Below are positions 1 to 6,819 of a stretch of DNA of 28,435 nucleotides, one piece after another. The translations under genes were made by a program, and so were the position numbers. This DNA comes from Pseudomonadota bacterium (GTDB lineage: Bacteria; Pseudomonadota; Gammaproteobacteria; Burkholderiales; Gallionellaceae), in NCBI GenBank assembly GCA_021783855.1, contig JAJXTL010000022.1, forward strand, positions 1-28,435, read 5' to 3'. The first letter of the stretch is position 1; each line of letters opens with the position of its first letter. The notes beneath the pieces are model-generated. The model saw nothing but the letters and a program-made list of their open reading frames with translations, did no database searches and had not been told where the DNA came from.

Positions 1-19
1 ATCGTTCTCTCTTCGATAC

Positions 20-1378
20 TCATCTGCTTGTATATTTTTCCCATGCAACATTTTCCTCTAAAAATGTTGCACTTGGTTTTTGAGCGCGCCGGATAAAAAA
101 ATGTGCCGCTGCCGACAAATTCGAAGGCAGATAATAATGCATATAAGAGGCGTGCAGACGCCCCTGCTGATACACGGCTTCCGGTTTGCCGCGCGCACGC
201 ACCGGCACGGTCATCGCTGCCGGTGTGCAGTGCGTATCCATTCTGGAATGATGGAAAGTGTGTCCGCGTAGCGCGCCCTCCGGCAGCGTCACACTGTGCA
301 TGCCCAGATTGACCAGTTTTTTCTGCATCACCGCGTGCCCCGGCAGCAAGCCTGCCATTTCGGCGATATTCCCTTCAGCATCGGTCAATGTTTCCAGCAG
401 ATAAAGCATGCCGCCGCATTCGGCGAGAATGGGTTTGTTCTGCGCATGATGCAAGCGTATCGCGTTGCGCATCGCCACATTGGCTTGCAGTTGTTGCAGA
501 TGCAGTTCCGGATAACCGCCGGGCAAGTAAAGACTGTCGGCATCCGGCAGATGTGTATCGCTCAGCGGTGAAAAAAATATCAGTTCTGCGCCCAGGGCGC
601 GCAGCGCATCGAGATTGGCGCGATACAAAAAAGAAAAAACTGCATCCTGTGCCACCGCGATCTTGACGCCTGCAAGTGTGCGCTGCGGCACTGCCGTATC
701 GACCGGCGCGAAGGCAACCGCGCAAGGCAAGGCAGCACAGGCCTGTTCAGCCAGCTTGCCGGCCGTATACGCTATGCGTTGATCCAGATCGGCGACTTCC
801 TGTGCCTGCACCAACCCGAGATGCCGCTCCGGCAAGCTCAGCTCGGCATCGCGCATCAATGTAGCGAAACAGCCGACGCCTTGCGGCAGGCTTTCTTTCA
901 GCATGTCCGCGTGATTAAGGCTTGCCACACGGTTAGCCAGCACGCCGAAGAATCCAACGTCCGCCCGGTAATGGGCAAGGCCGTAAGCGATGGCGCCGAA
1001 GGTCTGTGCCATTGCACCGGCATCGATCACCGCCAGTACCGGGATACCGAATAACGCCGCGAGATCGGCACTGGAGGGATTGCCGTCGAACAACCCCATC
1101 ACGCCTTCGATCAGAATAAGGTCAGCTTCGCCTGCCGCCTTGTAGAGCAACTCCCGGCAATGCGCCTCGCCCCCCATCCACAAATCGAGCTGGTACACCG
1201 GATGGCCCGAGGCGCGCTCCAGTATCATCGGATCGAGAAAATCCGGGCCGCTTTTGAATACGCGCACCCGTCGCCCCTGACTGCGGTGGAAGGCGGCCAG
1301 TGCGGCGGTAATCGTGGTTTTACCCTGCCCGGAGGCGGGTGCGGCAATCAGCAAGGCTGGACAAAAGTGCGTATTCAT
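20..1378 (-). CDS. cobB: Cobyrinate a,c-diamide synthase
   Basis: A 452-aa glutamine-dependent amidotransferase that amidates the a and c side chains of the corrin ring in cobalamin synthesis or cobinamide/cobyrinate salvage (cytoplasmic). The N-terminal half is a dethiobiotin-synthetase-like ATPase with a P-loop (SGQGKTT, about residues 16-22) and a conserved SGPDFLDP segment. The C-terminal half is a class I glutaminase-like domain with the nucleophile in LAECGGMLYL (Cys about 321) and a late histidine motif (HASYMHYYLPSN). Length is normal for CobB/CbiA. It is the last gene of the riboswitch-led operon; its ATG lies 2 nt after the cobO stop, so translation is probably coupled. Family assignment is secure. 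Whether the substrate is cobyrinate or hydrogenobyrinate cannot be read from the sequence; the symbol cbiA is equally possible. Confidence 0.93.
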   Translation of the reverse strand: MNTHFCPALLIAAPASGQGKTTITAALAAFHRSQGRRVRVFKSGPDFLDPMILERASGHPVYQLDLWMGGEAHCRELLYKAAGEADLILIEGVMGLFDGNPSSADLAALFGIPVLAVIDAGAMAQTFGAIAYGLAHYRADVGFFGVLANRVASLNHADMLKESLPQGVGCFATLMRDAELSLPERHLGLVQAQEVADLDQRIAYTAGKLAEQACAALPCAVAFAPVDTAVPQRTLAGVKIAVAQDAVFSFLYRANLDALRALGAELIFFSPLSDTHLPDADSLYLPGGYPELHLQQLQANVAMRNAIRLHHAQNKPILAECGGMLYLLETLTDAEGNIAEMAGLLPGHAVMQKKLVNLGMHSVTLPEGALRGHTFHHSRMDTHCTPAAMTVPVRARGKPEAVYQQGRLHASYMHYYLPSNLSAAAHFFIRRAQKPSATFLEENVAWEKYTSR

Positions 1379-1380
1379 AT

Positions 1381-1980
1381 TCAGAGGTCTATGCCGGGCT
1401 GGGCGCGTATGCCCGCGCGAAAAGCATGCTTGACGTCCTGGATTTCACTCACCGTATCGGCCATGTCCAGCAGGCATTGCGGCGCGGCGCGTCCCGTGAT
1501 CACCACATGCTGTGTAGCAGGGCGTGCCGCCAGATCGGCGCATACCTGCTTTTCATCCAGATAACCGTATTTGAGCATATACGTCAGTTCATCCAGCACC
1601 ACCAGATGCAGCGTGTCATCGCTGAGCATCTTCTGTGCAACGGCCCATCCACGCCGGGCTGTCGCCATATCCGCATCGCGGTTTTGCGTATCCCAGGTAA
1701 AGCCGTCGCCCAGCACATGCCACTGCACATCCGGCTGATTGCCCAGGAACTTCTCTTCGCCGGTATCGCGACGACTTTTCAGAAATTGTGCCACGCCCGC
1801 CTTGTAACCATAACCCAGCGTGCGCGCGACCATGCCGAACGCGGAACTGGACTTGCCCTTGCCATTGCCGGTCAGCACCAGCAACAGCCCCTTGTCCTGG
1901 TCGGCTCTGGCAATCGCCGCATCCACCACGGCCTTCTTGCGCGCCATGCGGCGGCTGTGCTGCTCGCTGTTATCCGGCAT
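1381..1980 (-). CDS. cobO: Cob(I)yrinic acid a,c-diamide adenosyltransferase (CobA/CobO/BtuR type)
   Basis: A 199-aa corrinoid adenosyltransferase that transfers the 5'-deoxyadenosyl group from ATP to the Co(I) corrinoid. It has the CobA/BtuR P-loop (LTGNGKGKSSSAFG, about residues 36-49), the VAQFLKS segment, VVLDELTYMLKYGYLD (Walker-B-like) and the C-terminal HVVITGRAAPQ motif. Length is typical. The start overlaps the end of the upstream membrane-protein gene by 11 bp and cobB follows after 2 nt, so it is an internal operon gene. It adenosylates both imported corrinoids and biosynthetic intermediates, which matches its place between a putative uptake gene and cobB. Confidence is high. Confidence 0.95.
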   Translation of the reverse strand: MPDNSEQHSRRMARKKAVVDAAIARADQDKGLLLVLTGNGKGKSSSAFGMVARTLGYGYKAGVAQFLKSRRDTGEEKFLGNQPDVQWHVLGDGFTWDTQNRDADMATARRGWAVAQKMLSDDTLHLVVLDELTYMLKYGYLDEKQVCADLAARPATQHVVITGRAAPQCLLDMADTVSEIQDVKHAFRAGIRAQPGIDL

Positions 1981-2530
1981 GATGCACCCGATTAGACCTT
2001 AGCGTGAACAGCCCATACAGCAGGGCGGCAGGAATCAGATAAATCACCGCGCCGGTGACATAAGGCCCATAGTATTGCGCGACGCGAGATACATATTCGT
2101 TCATATTCATGTCGGGGTAGCGGCCGGAGAACAGATAAAACGCGCCGTTGGAGATGAAAAATGCCGCGCTCACCGCCGCAAATGAAATCACCGAAAACAA
2201 CCCCAGACTGCGCAGCGTATCCCGGTGAACTCGCGCATAGCCGCGTCCTGCAACCCACAGCACGGCATAGGTCGGGATCAGAAACCAGTAGGCTGATGTC
2301 ACGCAATAATCCGATACACCCATATGCGTAATCGCGACATAGTCGAGCAACGCGGCTTCAGCCAGCAGGACGCCGAACAGCAGCGGACTGGCGACCAGAA
2401 AGCCTGCCAGCAGAAATACGGCCAGCGATGCATCCGGCAAATGCAGGCTACTTCCGAAATGGTGCATGCGCGTCGCGGCCATCAAGGCGACCAGAACGGC
2501 GCACAGTACGAGCGACTTGTTTTGTGTCAT
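1970..2530 (-). CDS. Integral membrane protein of the B12 operon, BtuN-like (putative)
   Basis: About 186 aa with roughly five or six hydrophobic segments: an N-terminal helix (KSLVLCAVLVALMAA), then LAVFLLAGFLVASPLLFGVL, YWFLIPTYAVLWVAG, LGLFSVISFAAVSAAFF and VTGAVIYLIPAALLYGLF. I chose the ATG at 2530 because AGGAG stands 8 nt upstream; a second ATG at 2536 is too close to it. The gene lies between btuB and cobO under the cobalamin riboswitch. Its small polytopic form and position match a family that has been annotated as an optional hypothetical component of B12 transport (BtuN). That name comes from memory and context, not from a recognised motif. A role in moving corrinoids over the inner membrane is therefore an inference. 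No ATPase partner is present here. Confidence 0.72.
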   Translation of the reverse strand: MTQNKSLVLCAVLVALMAATRMHHFGSSLHLPDASLAVFLLAGFLVASPLLFGVLLAEAALLDYVAITHMGVSDYCVTSAYWFLIPTYAVLWVAGRGYARVHRDTLRSLGLFSVISFAAVSAAFFISNGAFYLFSGRYPDMNMNEYVSRVAQYYGPYVTGAVIYLIPAALLYGLFTLRSNRVHHAG

Positions 2531-2599
2531 ATTCATAACTCCTGTTAAACATGGAACCGCCTTATCGCAAGGCATGTGGCGAAGGCGCCCCCGCGCATA

Positions 2600-3898
2600 T
2601 TACTGCTGGTAGTTCAAACCCACAAACAGTGTGCGGCCCGGCGTGTTATAGCCATACACCTCGGAATAATTGCGGTTGAACAGATTAGCCACGCGTGCCG
2701 ACAGATTCAAATTCTTGTCGATCAGATAGCGGGCCGTCAGGTTTAATAACTGGTAGCCCGGCAAGGTGACCGCAGTATAGGGATAGGTATTGAAATTCGT
2801 ATCCTGACGCGGGCCGCTGTAACGCACTTCGGCACCCAAATTCAATGCATTGAAATCATGCGACGCAGCCAGACTGCCGAACTCTTTGGCTCTGCGTACC
2901 AGCGGCTGACCGGTCGCAGCATCGCGAGGGTTCTGGAAAGTTGCACCGGCTTTAAGATGCGTATCGCCGAAATCTCCCGCGTAGCTTAATTCCTGCCCAG
3001 TGATTTGCGCCTGCCTGATGTTGTAAGGAAGATAGGGTGCTGTCGCACTGCCGACAATCAAGTCGCTGATGCGATTATCAAAATACACCGCATCCACACG
3101 TTGGCCGATCGCCGCATAATGCAATCCGGCCTCCCTGTTTTGCGAGCGTTCCGGCATCAAATTAGGATTACCGTATCCTGGATAAAACAATTCATTAAAG
3201 GTCGGCGCCCTGAAAGCATTGCTGATGCTGGCTATGGCGCGCCAGCTGTCCGCGAAGGACAGCCCGTATCCCAGCAGACCGGTGTTCGCCGTACCAAAAT
3301 CGGAGTAATTATCCTGACGCGCGTTCAGTTGCACCTGCTGCGAACCAAACTCTCCCGTGTAGCCACCCAGCACACTGTTTACGTTGCGACTGGTTTGCGT
3401 ATATGGCGTATTCGACGCGACCGCCTGATCCAGATTCTCCACAGAAAAACTCAGTTGCCGACCATCCGCAACCTTGAAATTGTTCTGCCAGGCGAGTTGA
3501 TTGTTTTGAGTCTGAAAACGCGAACTCTGCGCACCGTTTTTATAAGCGATACTGTCGTCGACGCCCTGTGCCATACGTACCTGACTGTGCCATGTCGAGC
3601 TGATCTGATCGTCGGATGCCAGAGAAAACTTGTCGACCGTTTCGACCATGTTGTAAAGATCGGTTGGTAAATTTTGAAAAGTACCGCTTACATCATAAGA
3701 GATGTTGCCGCGCGTGCTGAACACCGAGGCCGTCAAAGCGTGATCCGCATTAAGGGTCTGTTTGAGCTGCGCATCGAGCGTGCTGTTGTCATAACCATTG
3801 TTACCGGGGTTGGCGCCCGGTGCCAACAACGGGTTCAACGCCGATACGCCATCGGTCCTGACGCGGCCTGCATTCACGCTGAACGAGGTGTAGTTCAC
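2600..3898 (-). pseudogene. btuB: btuB 3' part: beta-barrel domain
   Basis: A 432-aa open frame whose nominal start is GTG at 3898, two codons after the TAA. There is no Shine-Dalgarno sequence and no signal peptide, so independent expression as a working receptor is unlikely. It contains TonB-dependent barrel features such as SISNAFRAPTFNELFYPGYGNPNLMPERS and a terminal strand (NRNYSEVYGYNTPGRTLFVGLNYQQ). The last residue is Gln rather than the aromatic residue usual for outer-membrane barrels, although Tyr is two positions earlier. Confidence 0.8.
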
Positions 3899-3904
3899 GC
3901 AACC

Positions 3905-4438
3905 TTAAAATCCCGCAGCCATATGCTGCGTCCCCTCATTGCCCGCACCCGCGCTGGCATTGAAAGCCGGTGCGCCCTGACCGTGTTTGGTGAAAAGCTG
4001 GATGACGCCGCCAATAGCTTCCGATCCATACAGACTGCTGACGTTGCCGCGCACAATTTCGATGCGCTCGATACTGTCGAGCATCAGGTGTTCGATGCCT
4101 GTCGTGCCTGTCGTGGCGGAATCAATCCGCACACCGTCGAGCAACACCAGCACCTGAGTGGAACTGGTGCCGCGCATGTAGATACTGGCAGTGGAACCCA
4201 TCCCGCCATTTTGTGCCATTTCGATTCCCGGCACAGAACGCAGCAGTGTCGTCACGTCAGTCGCTGCGGAATTTTTTATATCCTGCTCGGTCAGCACCGT
4301 GGTGTCAGCAATGGATTTATCCAGCGCCTGCGGCATGCGCGTGGCAGTGACGACGATCTCCTCCATACCGTCCGCAATCGCGGCTTGAGGAAGTGTGATC
4401 GCGCCGAACATCGCGAAGGTAATAAATTTTTGATTCAT
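3905..4438 (-). pseudogene. btuB: btuB 5' part: signal peptide, TonB box and plug
   Basis: The readable 5' piece is 177 aa from the ATG at 4438. An upstream in-frame extension to 4462 lacks a ribosome-binding site and would precede the signal peptide, so I exclude it. It ends right after the plug at ...GTQHMAAGF. Alone it could be exported but could not form a pore. Confidence 0.8.
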
Positions 4439-4667
4439 GATAATTTCCTGAGCAAATTCCAAGCGTCCCCGTTGGAATGTTGTAAATCAGGAAATACTGC
4501 GGGTGAAATGACTTCTACAAAGATCTCCGCAGAACGTAGCGAGCGTATAACCAACCAGTCGGCAACCGTTTTGTAGTTGCTCAGTGGGATGGCTAGTTGT
4601 TTCACCCGTAGTTGTGCGAAGGTCTTGCGATGCGCCGCCCGCAGCATCTCCTGTACTGATGCTTTCA

Positions 4668-4880
4668 GGCCGGTATCCGGGCTCACGAGTCTTGATTTGC
4701 CGCCTTCCCATGATTGCTCACAGTGGCATGATGACAAACCCACACTCGATGACCGTTGCGGGGGCAGCTCAGGCTTTGTTGAATTTTTCCGGAGGTGACA
4801 AGTCCGCAAAACGAACTTTCTCCAGTACAACGCACCTGCTTCCCGTTTAACTAGACTGCATAACAGTCTTAGCACCTCAA
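4668..4880 (-). promoter_or_regulatory. Cobalamin riboswitch (B12 element)
   Basis: On the minus strand the conserved blocks occur in order: GAGGTGCT (4878-4871), a short hairpin (GACTG...CAGTC), AACGGGAAGCAGGTGC, CTGCCCCCGCAAC (4767-4755), GCCACTG (4727-4721), TGGGAAGG, and the B12 box AGCCCGGATACCGGCC (4683-4668). These are the standard landmarks of an adenosylcobalamin-type riboswitch. Adenosylcobalamin binding would shut down the btuB-membrane protein-cobO-cobB operon. About 230 nt separate the B12 box from the btuB ATG. This leader (4439-4667) holds a small hairpin near 4640 (GATGC...GCATC) but no clear U-tract terminator, so I cannot tell whether control is at transcription or translation. 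Confidence 0.93.
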
Positions 4881-4890
4881 AGCTGCATAT

Positions 4891-4920
4891 ACTTTACCAC
4901 GTGTAGCAACCTCGTGCCAA
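4891..4920 (-). promoter_or_regulatory. Probable sigma-70 promoter of the btuB operon
   Basis: TTGGCA (4920-4915), an 18-nt spacer and TAAAGT (4896-4891) on the minus strand. The predicted start, near 4884, falls a few nt before the first conserved riboswitch block, which supports the call. The -10 hexamer is imperfect. Confidence 0.55.
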
Positions 4921-4961
4921 ACGACGATTTACAAAATGCTTGTACAAGCCTGTCTTAGCAT

Positions 4962-4991
4962 TTGACTTTCCAGCACTTTTCAAACTATATT
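4962..4991 (+). promoter_or_regulatory. Sigma-70 promoter of the zapB-like/zapA/ssrS unit
   Basis: TTGACT (4962-4967), an 18-nt spacer and TATATT (4986-4991), close to the sigma-70 consensus. Six nt separate the -10 hexamer from the ATG at 4998, so the expected transcription start is at or next to the start codon and the message would be leaderless. There is no Shine-Dalgarno sequence before the ATG. Confidence 0.7.
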
Positions 4992-4997
4992 ACTGTC

Positions 4998-5198
4998 ATG
5001 GAAAATGAATTGATCGCACTGGAAAGCAAGCTGGCGCAGCTGATACAGGTCTGCAGCCAATTGCGCAGTGAAAATCACCAGCTACGCCAGGAACTGGCAC
5101 AGGCCCAGAACCTGAACCGGCTATGCAATGACAAGATCGACAGCGCAAAGGCGCGCCTGGAAAAATTGCTGCCCACCCTACCTGAAGAACGATCATGA
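4998..5198 (+). CDS. ZapB-like short coiled-coil protein (TIGR02449-type)
   Basis: A 66-aa protein that is almost entirely one coiled coil (ENELIALESKLAQLIQVC ... ENHQLRQELAQAQNLNRL ... KIDSAKARLEKLL), with hydrophobic residues in heptad spacing. I chose ATG 4998; a TTG at 4962 lies inside the -35 box and would add residues unlike the family. The stop overlaps the zapA start (ATGA), so the two are co-translated. Small coiled-coil proteins directly before zapA are a known arrangement in beta- and gammaproteobacteria and are usually taken to be divisome-associated, like ZapB. The function of this one is inferred from position and shape. Confidence 0.85.
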   Translation: MENELIALESKLAQLIQVCSQLRSENHQLRQELAQAQNLNRLCNDKIDSAKARLEKLLPTLPEERS

Positions 5199-5506
5199 GC
5201 AGTCCTATAAAAACGCTGGATGTAACGATACTCGACCGTGAACTTCGGGTTGCCTGTCCTGATGAAGAACGCCAGTCGCTGCTGGATGCGGTAGGCTATC
5301 TCAATAAAAAGATGCACGAAATTCGCGATGCCGGAAAAATCGTCAATGTGGAACGCATTGCGATCATGGCCGCACTCAACATCGCTCATGAATTGCTCTC
5401 CACAAAAGTAGGCAGAGGCATTGACCTCGCCGACTTAACGCGTAGAATGGAATCCATGCAGACGGCAATCGATCAGGCACTCGCCGAACAGGACACACTG
5501 TTCTAG
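5195..5506 (+). CDS. zapA: Cell division protein ZapA
   Basis: A 103-aa FtsZ-associated protein that promotes Z-ring bundling. The N-terminal part has the ZapA pattern (TLDVTILDRELRVACPDEERQSLLDAVGYLNKKM), with the central conserved segment NVERIAIMAALNIAHELL and a C-terminal coiled coil (LTRRMESMQTAIDQALAEQ). Length is typical. It overlaps the zapB-like gene by 4 bp and is followed by 6S RNA, the classic zapA-ssrS order. Confidence 0.95.
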   Translation: MSSPIKTLDVTILDRELRVACPDEERQSLLDAVGYLNKKMHEIRDAGKIVNVERIAIMAALNIAHELLSTKVGRGIDLADLTRRMESMQTAIDQALAEQDTLF

Positions 5507-5530
5507 CGATAGCTGATTTATCCGGTTCGG

Positions 5531-5712
5531 TTTGTCCCCTGCGGTGTTCGTCAGACTCATATATTCTTTGAACCAAGTAACTTTACAGGTCGCGACTCGT
5601 ACGCCGTTGTTGTGAACGTCCCTTGCGGATGATCCTGATATGGCAGGGAAGTGACCCTCTTGAACCTTAAGGTTCGAGATGCTGGGTCAACGGCACAGGC
5701 GGGGGGCTTTAT
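5531..5712 (+). ncRNA. ssrS: 6S RNA
   Basis: This region lies directly downstream of zapA and upstream of a strong terminator. The two ends can pair (CCCC at 5536-5539 with the G run at 5701-5706), and the right-hand arm has an internal stem (TTGAACCTTAAGGTTCGA, about 5660-5677). That gives the long, mostly double-stranded rod with a central bubble expected of 6S RNA, which binds sigma-70 RNA polymerase in stationary phase. Ends are approximate: the 5' end may be processed from the zapA transcript. The call rests on position, length (about 180 nt) and fold rather than on strict sequence matches. Confidence 0.75.
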
Positions 5713-5716
5713 TTGG

Positions 5717-5745
5717 GTGCGACCGAGAGGTCGCACTTTTTATTT
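5717..5745 (+). terminator. Rho-independent terminator after ssrS
   Basis: Perfect 8-bp stem GTGCGACC/GGTCGCAC with a GAGA loop, followed by TTTTTATTT. It ends the zapB-like/zapA/ssrS unit. Confidence 0.92.
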
Positions 5746-5934
5746 GTGCAAAGGATGCGCTGAATCAATCAACCGCTCATGGCAAGATATCGAACCATGG
5801 CTTACTTATACTTAATAATCAATGAGTTATAGATTACGCCCTTCGATACTTCAGGACGAACGGATTAAACCAGCGCTTACCTAAAAAGCTCGCACATTTA
5901 TTGCCAAGTTACGCAAGCGATGCGCTTCGCATCC
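5746..5934 (+). other. Intergenic region with a decayed short dispersed repeat
   Basis: There is no gene. CCCTTCGATACTTCAGGACG (about 5839-5858) resembles the common 'CTTCGA...CTCAGGACGAACGG' dispersed repeat of proteobacteria with its middle lost. A hairpin GATGCG-CTT-CGCATC lies near 5919-5933, just past the antitoxin stop, without a T-run. Confidence 0.4.
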
Positions 5935-6261
5935 TTAGCGCACCTGCGCGCGCTTGCGTGGCGTCCCGCTTGAGCGGGAAGTTAGATTGGACGAATGCTC
6001 AACCAGACGCCCGGACACAAACTTGTGAAGCACACTGGCGATCAATGTCTGATATGGCAAGCCTTCCTCAAGCGCTCTGGCTTGAATATCCATCAAGTCA
6101 GGCGTAGAAAGACGGATATTCACCCGCTTTTCCTTGAGAAAAGTGGCCGTAGCAGCAGCCTTGAATTTTGCCAACTCTGCTTTTGACGGAGAAGTAGACT
6201 TGAGTTCGCCCTTTTCATAGGTAGCCAGCATATCTTTCTCAAATTCATCAAGTTTCTTCAT
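5935..6261 (-). CDS. CopG/BrnA-type antitoxin
   Basis: 108 aa. The central part carries a ribbon-helix-helix-like DNA-binding segment: a strand (RVNIRLSTPDL) and two helices (MDIQARALEEGLP and YQTLIASVLHKFVSGRLVE). This matches the CopG-antitoxin family found with BrnT-like toxins. The N-terminal arm (KKLDEFEKDMLATYEKGELK) resembles the toxin-contacting region of those antitoxins. It starts 4 nt after the toxin stop, so the pair is one operon in the toxin-first order typical of BrnTA. The last 17 residues (NLTSRSSGTPRKRAQVR) are basic, low-complexity and encoded by palindromic DNA, and may be an extension past the original stop. The complex is expected to repress its own promoter. Confidence 0.83.
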   Translation of the reverse strand: MKKLDEFEKDMLATYEKGELKSTSPSKAELAKFKAAATATFLKEKRVNIRLSTPDLMDIQARALEEGLPYQTLIASVLHKFVSGRLVEHSSNLTSRSSGTPRKRAQVR

Positions 6262-6265
6262 TGTG

Positions 6266-6541
6266 TTACTCCTTAAGCAAGTAGTCCCTCGTCGCTTTCC
6301 TGCTTGGAATTACTGTCTTCAAAAAATAGTAATCCGGTTCTTCAACGTAAGGCACCAGGTAAACATAACCATCAAGCGCCACAACAAAAACAAATTGGTT
6401 TGGATATTTTTCCGTGTTTGGGTGGCGCAACTCATCAAGCAAACCATCCGCTTCAATAGCAAGGACAATTTCCTCAAACGAAATACTGCGCTCAACTTTC
6501 AGCGCTTCGTTTTTAGCATGGTTCCATCTGAATGGTTTCAT
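6266..6541 (-). CDS. BrnT-like toxin of a type II toxin-antitoxin pair
   Basis: 91 aa. The N-terminus (FRWNHAKNEALKVERSISFEEIVLAI) follows the BrnT pattern of an aromatic-rich start, a Lys/Asn helix and an (I/V)SFEE helix. The middle forms beta-strands (QFVFVVALDGYVYLVPYVEE) and the C-terminus has KTVIPSRKATRDYL. BrnT proteins are RelE-fold ribonucleases. RNase activity here is inferred from the family, because no catalytic residue can be proved by eye. The gene is followed by the CopG-type antitoxin and preceded by a promoter whose -10 box lies 6 nt before the ATG. Confidence 0.8.
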   Translation of the reverse strand: MKPFRWNHAKNEALKVERSISFEEIVLAIEADGLLDELRHPNTEKYPNQFVFVVALDGYVYLVPYVEEPDYYFLKTVIPSRKATRDYLLKE

Positions 6542-6547
6542 GTGGTG

Positions 6548-6576
6548 ATTCTAACTTTATGTGTGCCTAATGTCAC
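6548..6576 (-). promoter_or_regulatory. Probable promoter of the toxin-antitoxin operon
   Basis: Minus strand: GTGACA (6576-6571), a 17-nt spacer and TAGAAT (6553-6548). The ATG begins 6 nt after the -10 box with no Shine-Dalgarno sequence, so the toxin message would be leaderless or nearly so. Confidence 0.5.
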
Positions 6577-6819
6577 CTTTTTCAGGTCAATGATGAAATG
6601 ACAATTTTTTAAGCTTGGCCGCATAAGGATTTTTTCGGGATTTCATTTTTGAAAGATCGTATTCAGTTTTCATAGTCAAACACCCTGATAATAGTTACTC
6701 TCGTTTTTCGTGGCTTTTCTTGAAGAAATTTATTTTATCGACAGATATCCGCGCCGGGGTAGCCCGAAAGACATGCGGGGGCCGTCCCCGCAATACTTCC
6801 GGTCTGCCCCCGGCAAAAA

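Larger units (their letters stand above)
2600..4438 (-). pseudogene. btuB: btuB, TonB-dependent cobalamin receptor, interrupted by an in-frame TAA
   Basis: Read through a single stop, this is about a 612-codon outer-membrane B12 receptor, the usual BtuB size. In order: ATG at 4438 with AGGA 10 nt upstream; signal peptide (MNQKFITFAMFGAITLPQAAIADG); TonB box (EEIVVTATRM); plug domain with SIYMRGTSSTQVLVLLDGVR and EIVRGNVSSLYGSEAIGGVI; then the beta-barrel. The codon at 3907-3905 is TAA, and the frame is identical on both sides (...AAGF-stop-GCVNYTSF...), so this is a nonsense change, not a frameshift. TCA (Ser) to TAA is the simplest one-base explanation. Downstream barrel strands look undamaged, which suggests a recent event or a sequence error. 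Translation ending here would give a plug without a barrel. Confidence 0.85.

Noticed and set aside
3905..3907. Programmed recoding at the btuB stop
   Set aside because: The codon is TAA, not TGA, with no selenocysteine-like or readthrough context visible; a mutation or sequence error is simpler.
3674..4576. 300-codon plus-strand frame opposite btuB
   Set aside because: Antisense shadow of the btuB plug region; rich in His, Arg and Cys and without protein-like hydrophobic patterning.
4435..4875. 146-codon minus-strand frame upstream of btuB
   Set aside because: It lies over the cobalamin riboswitch and its leader; the conserved RNA blocks explain the sequence and the peptide looks like no protein.
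4998..4998. TTG start at 4962 for the zapB-like gene
   Set aside because: It is part of the -35 hexamer and would place the start codon upstream of the promoter.
6775..6791. GCGGGG/CCCCGC hairpin downstream of the DUF445 gene as a terminator
   Set aside because: It could end DUF445 transcription (minus strand), but no T-run follows the stem in that direction, so it is not listed as a terminator.
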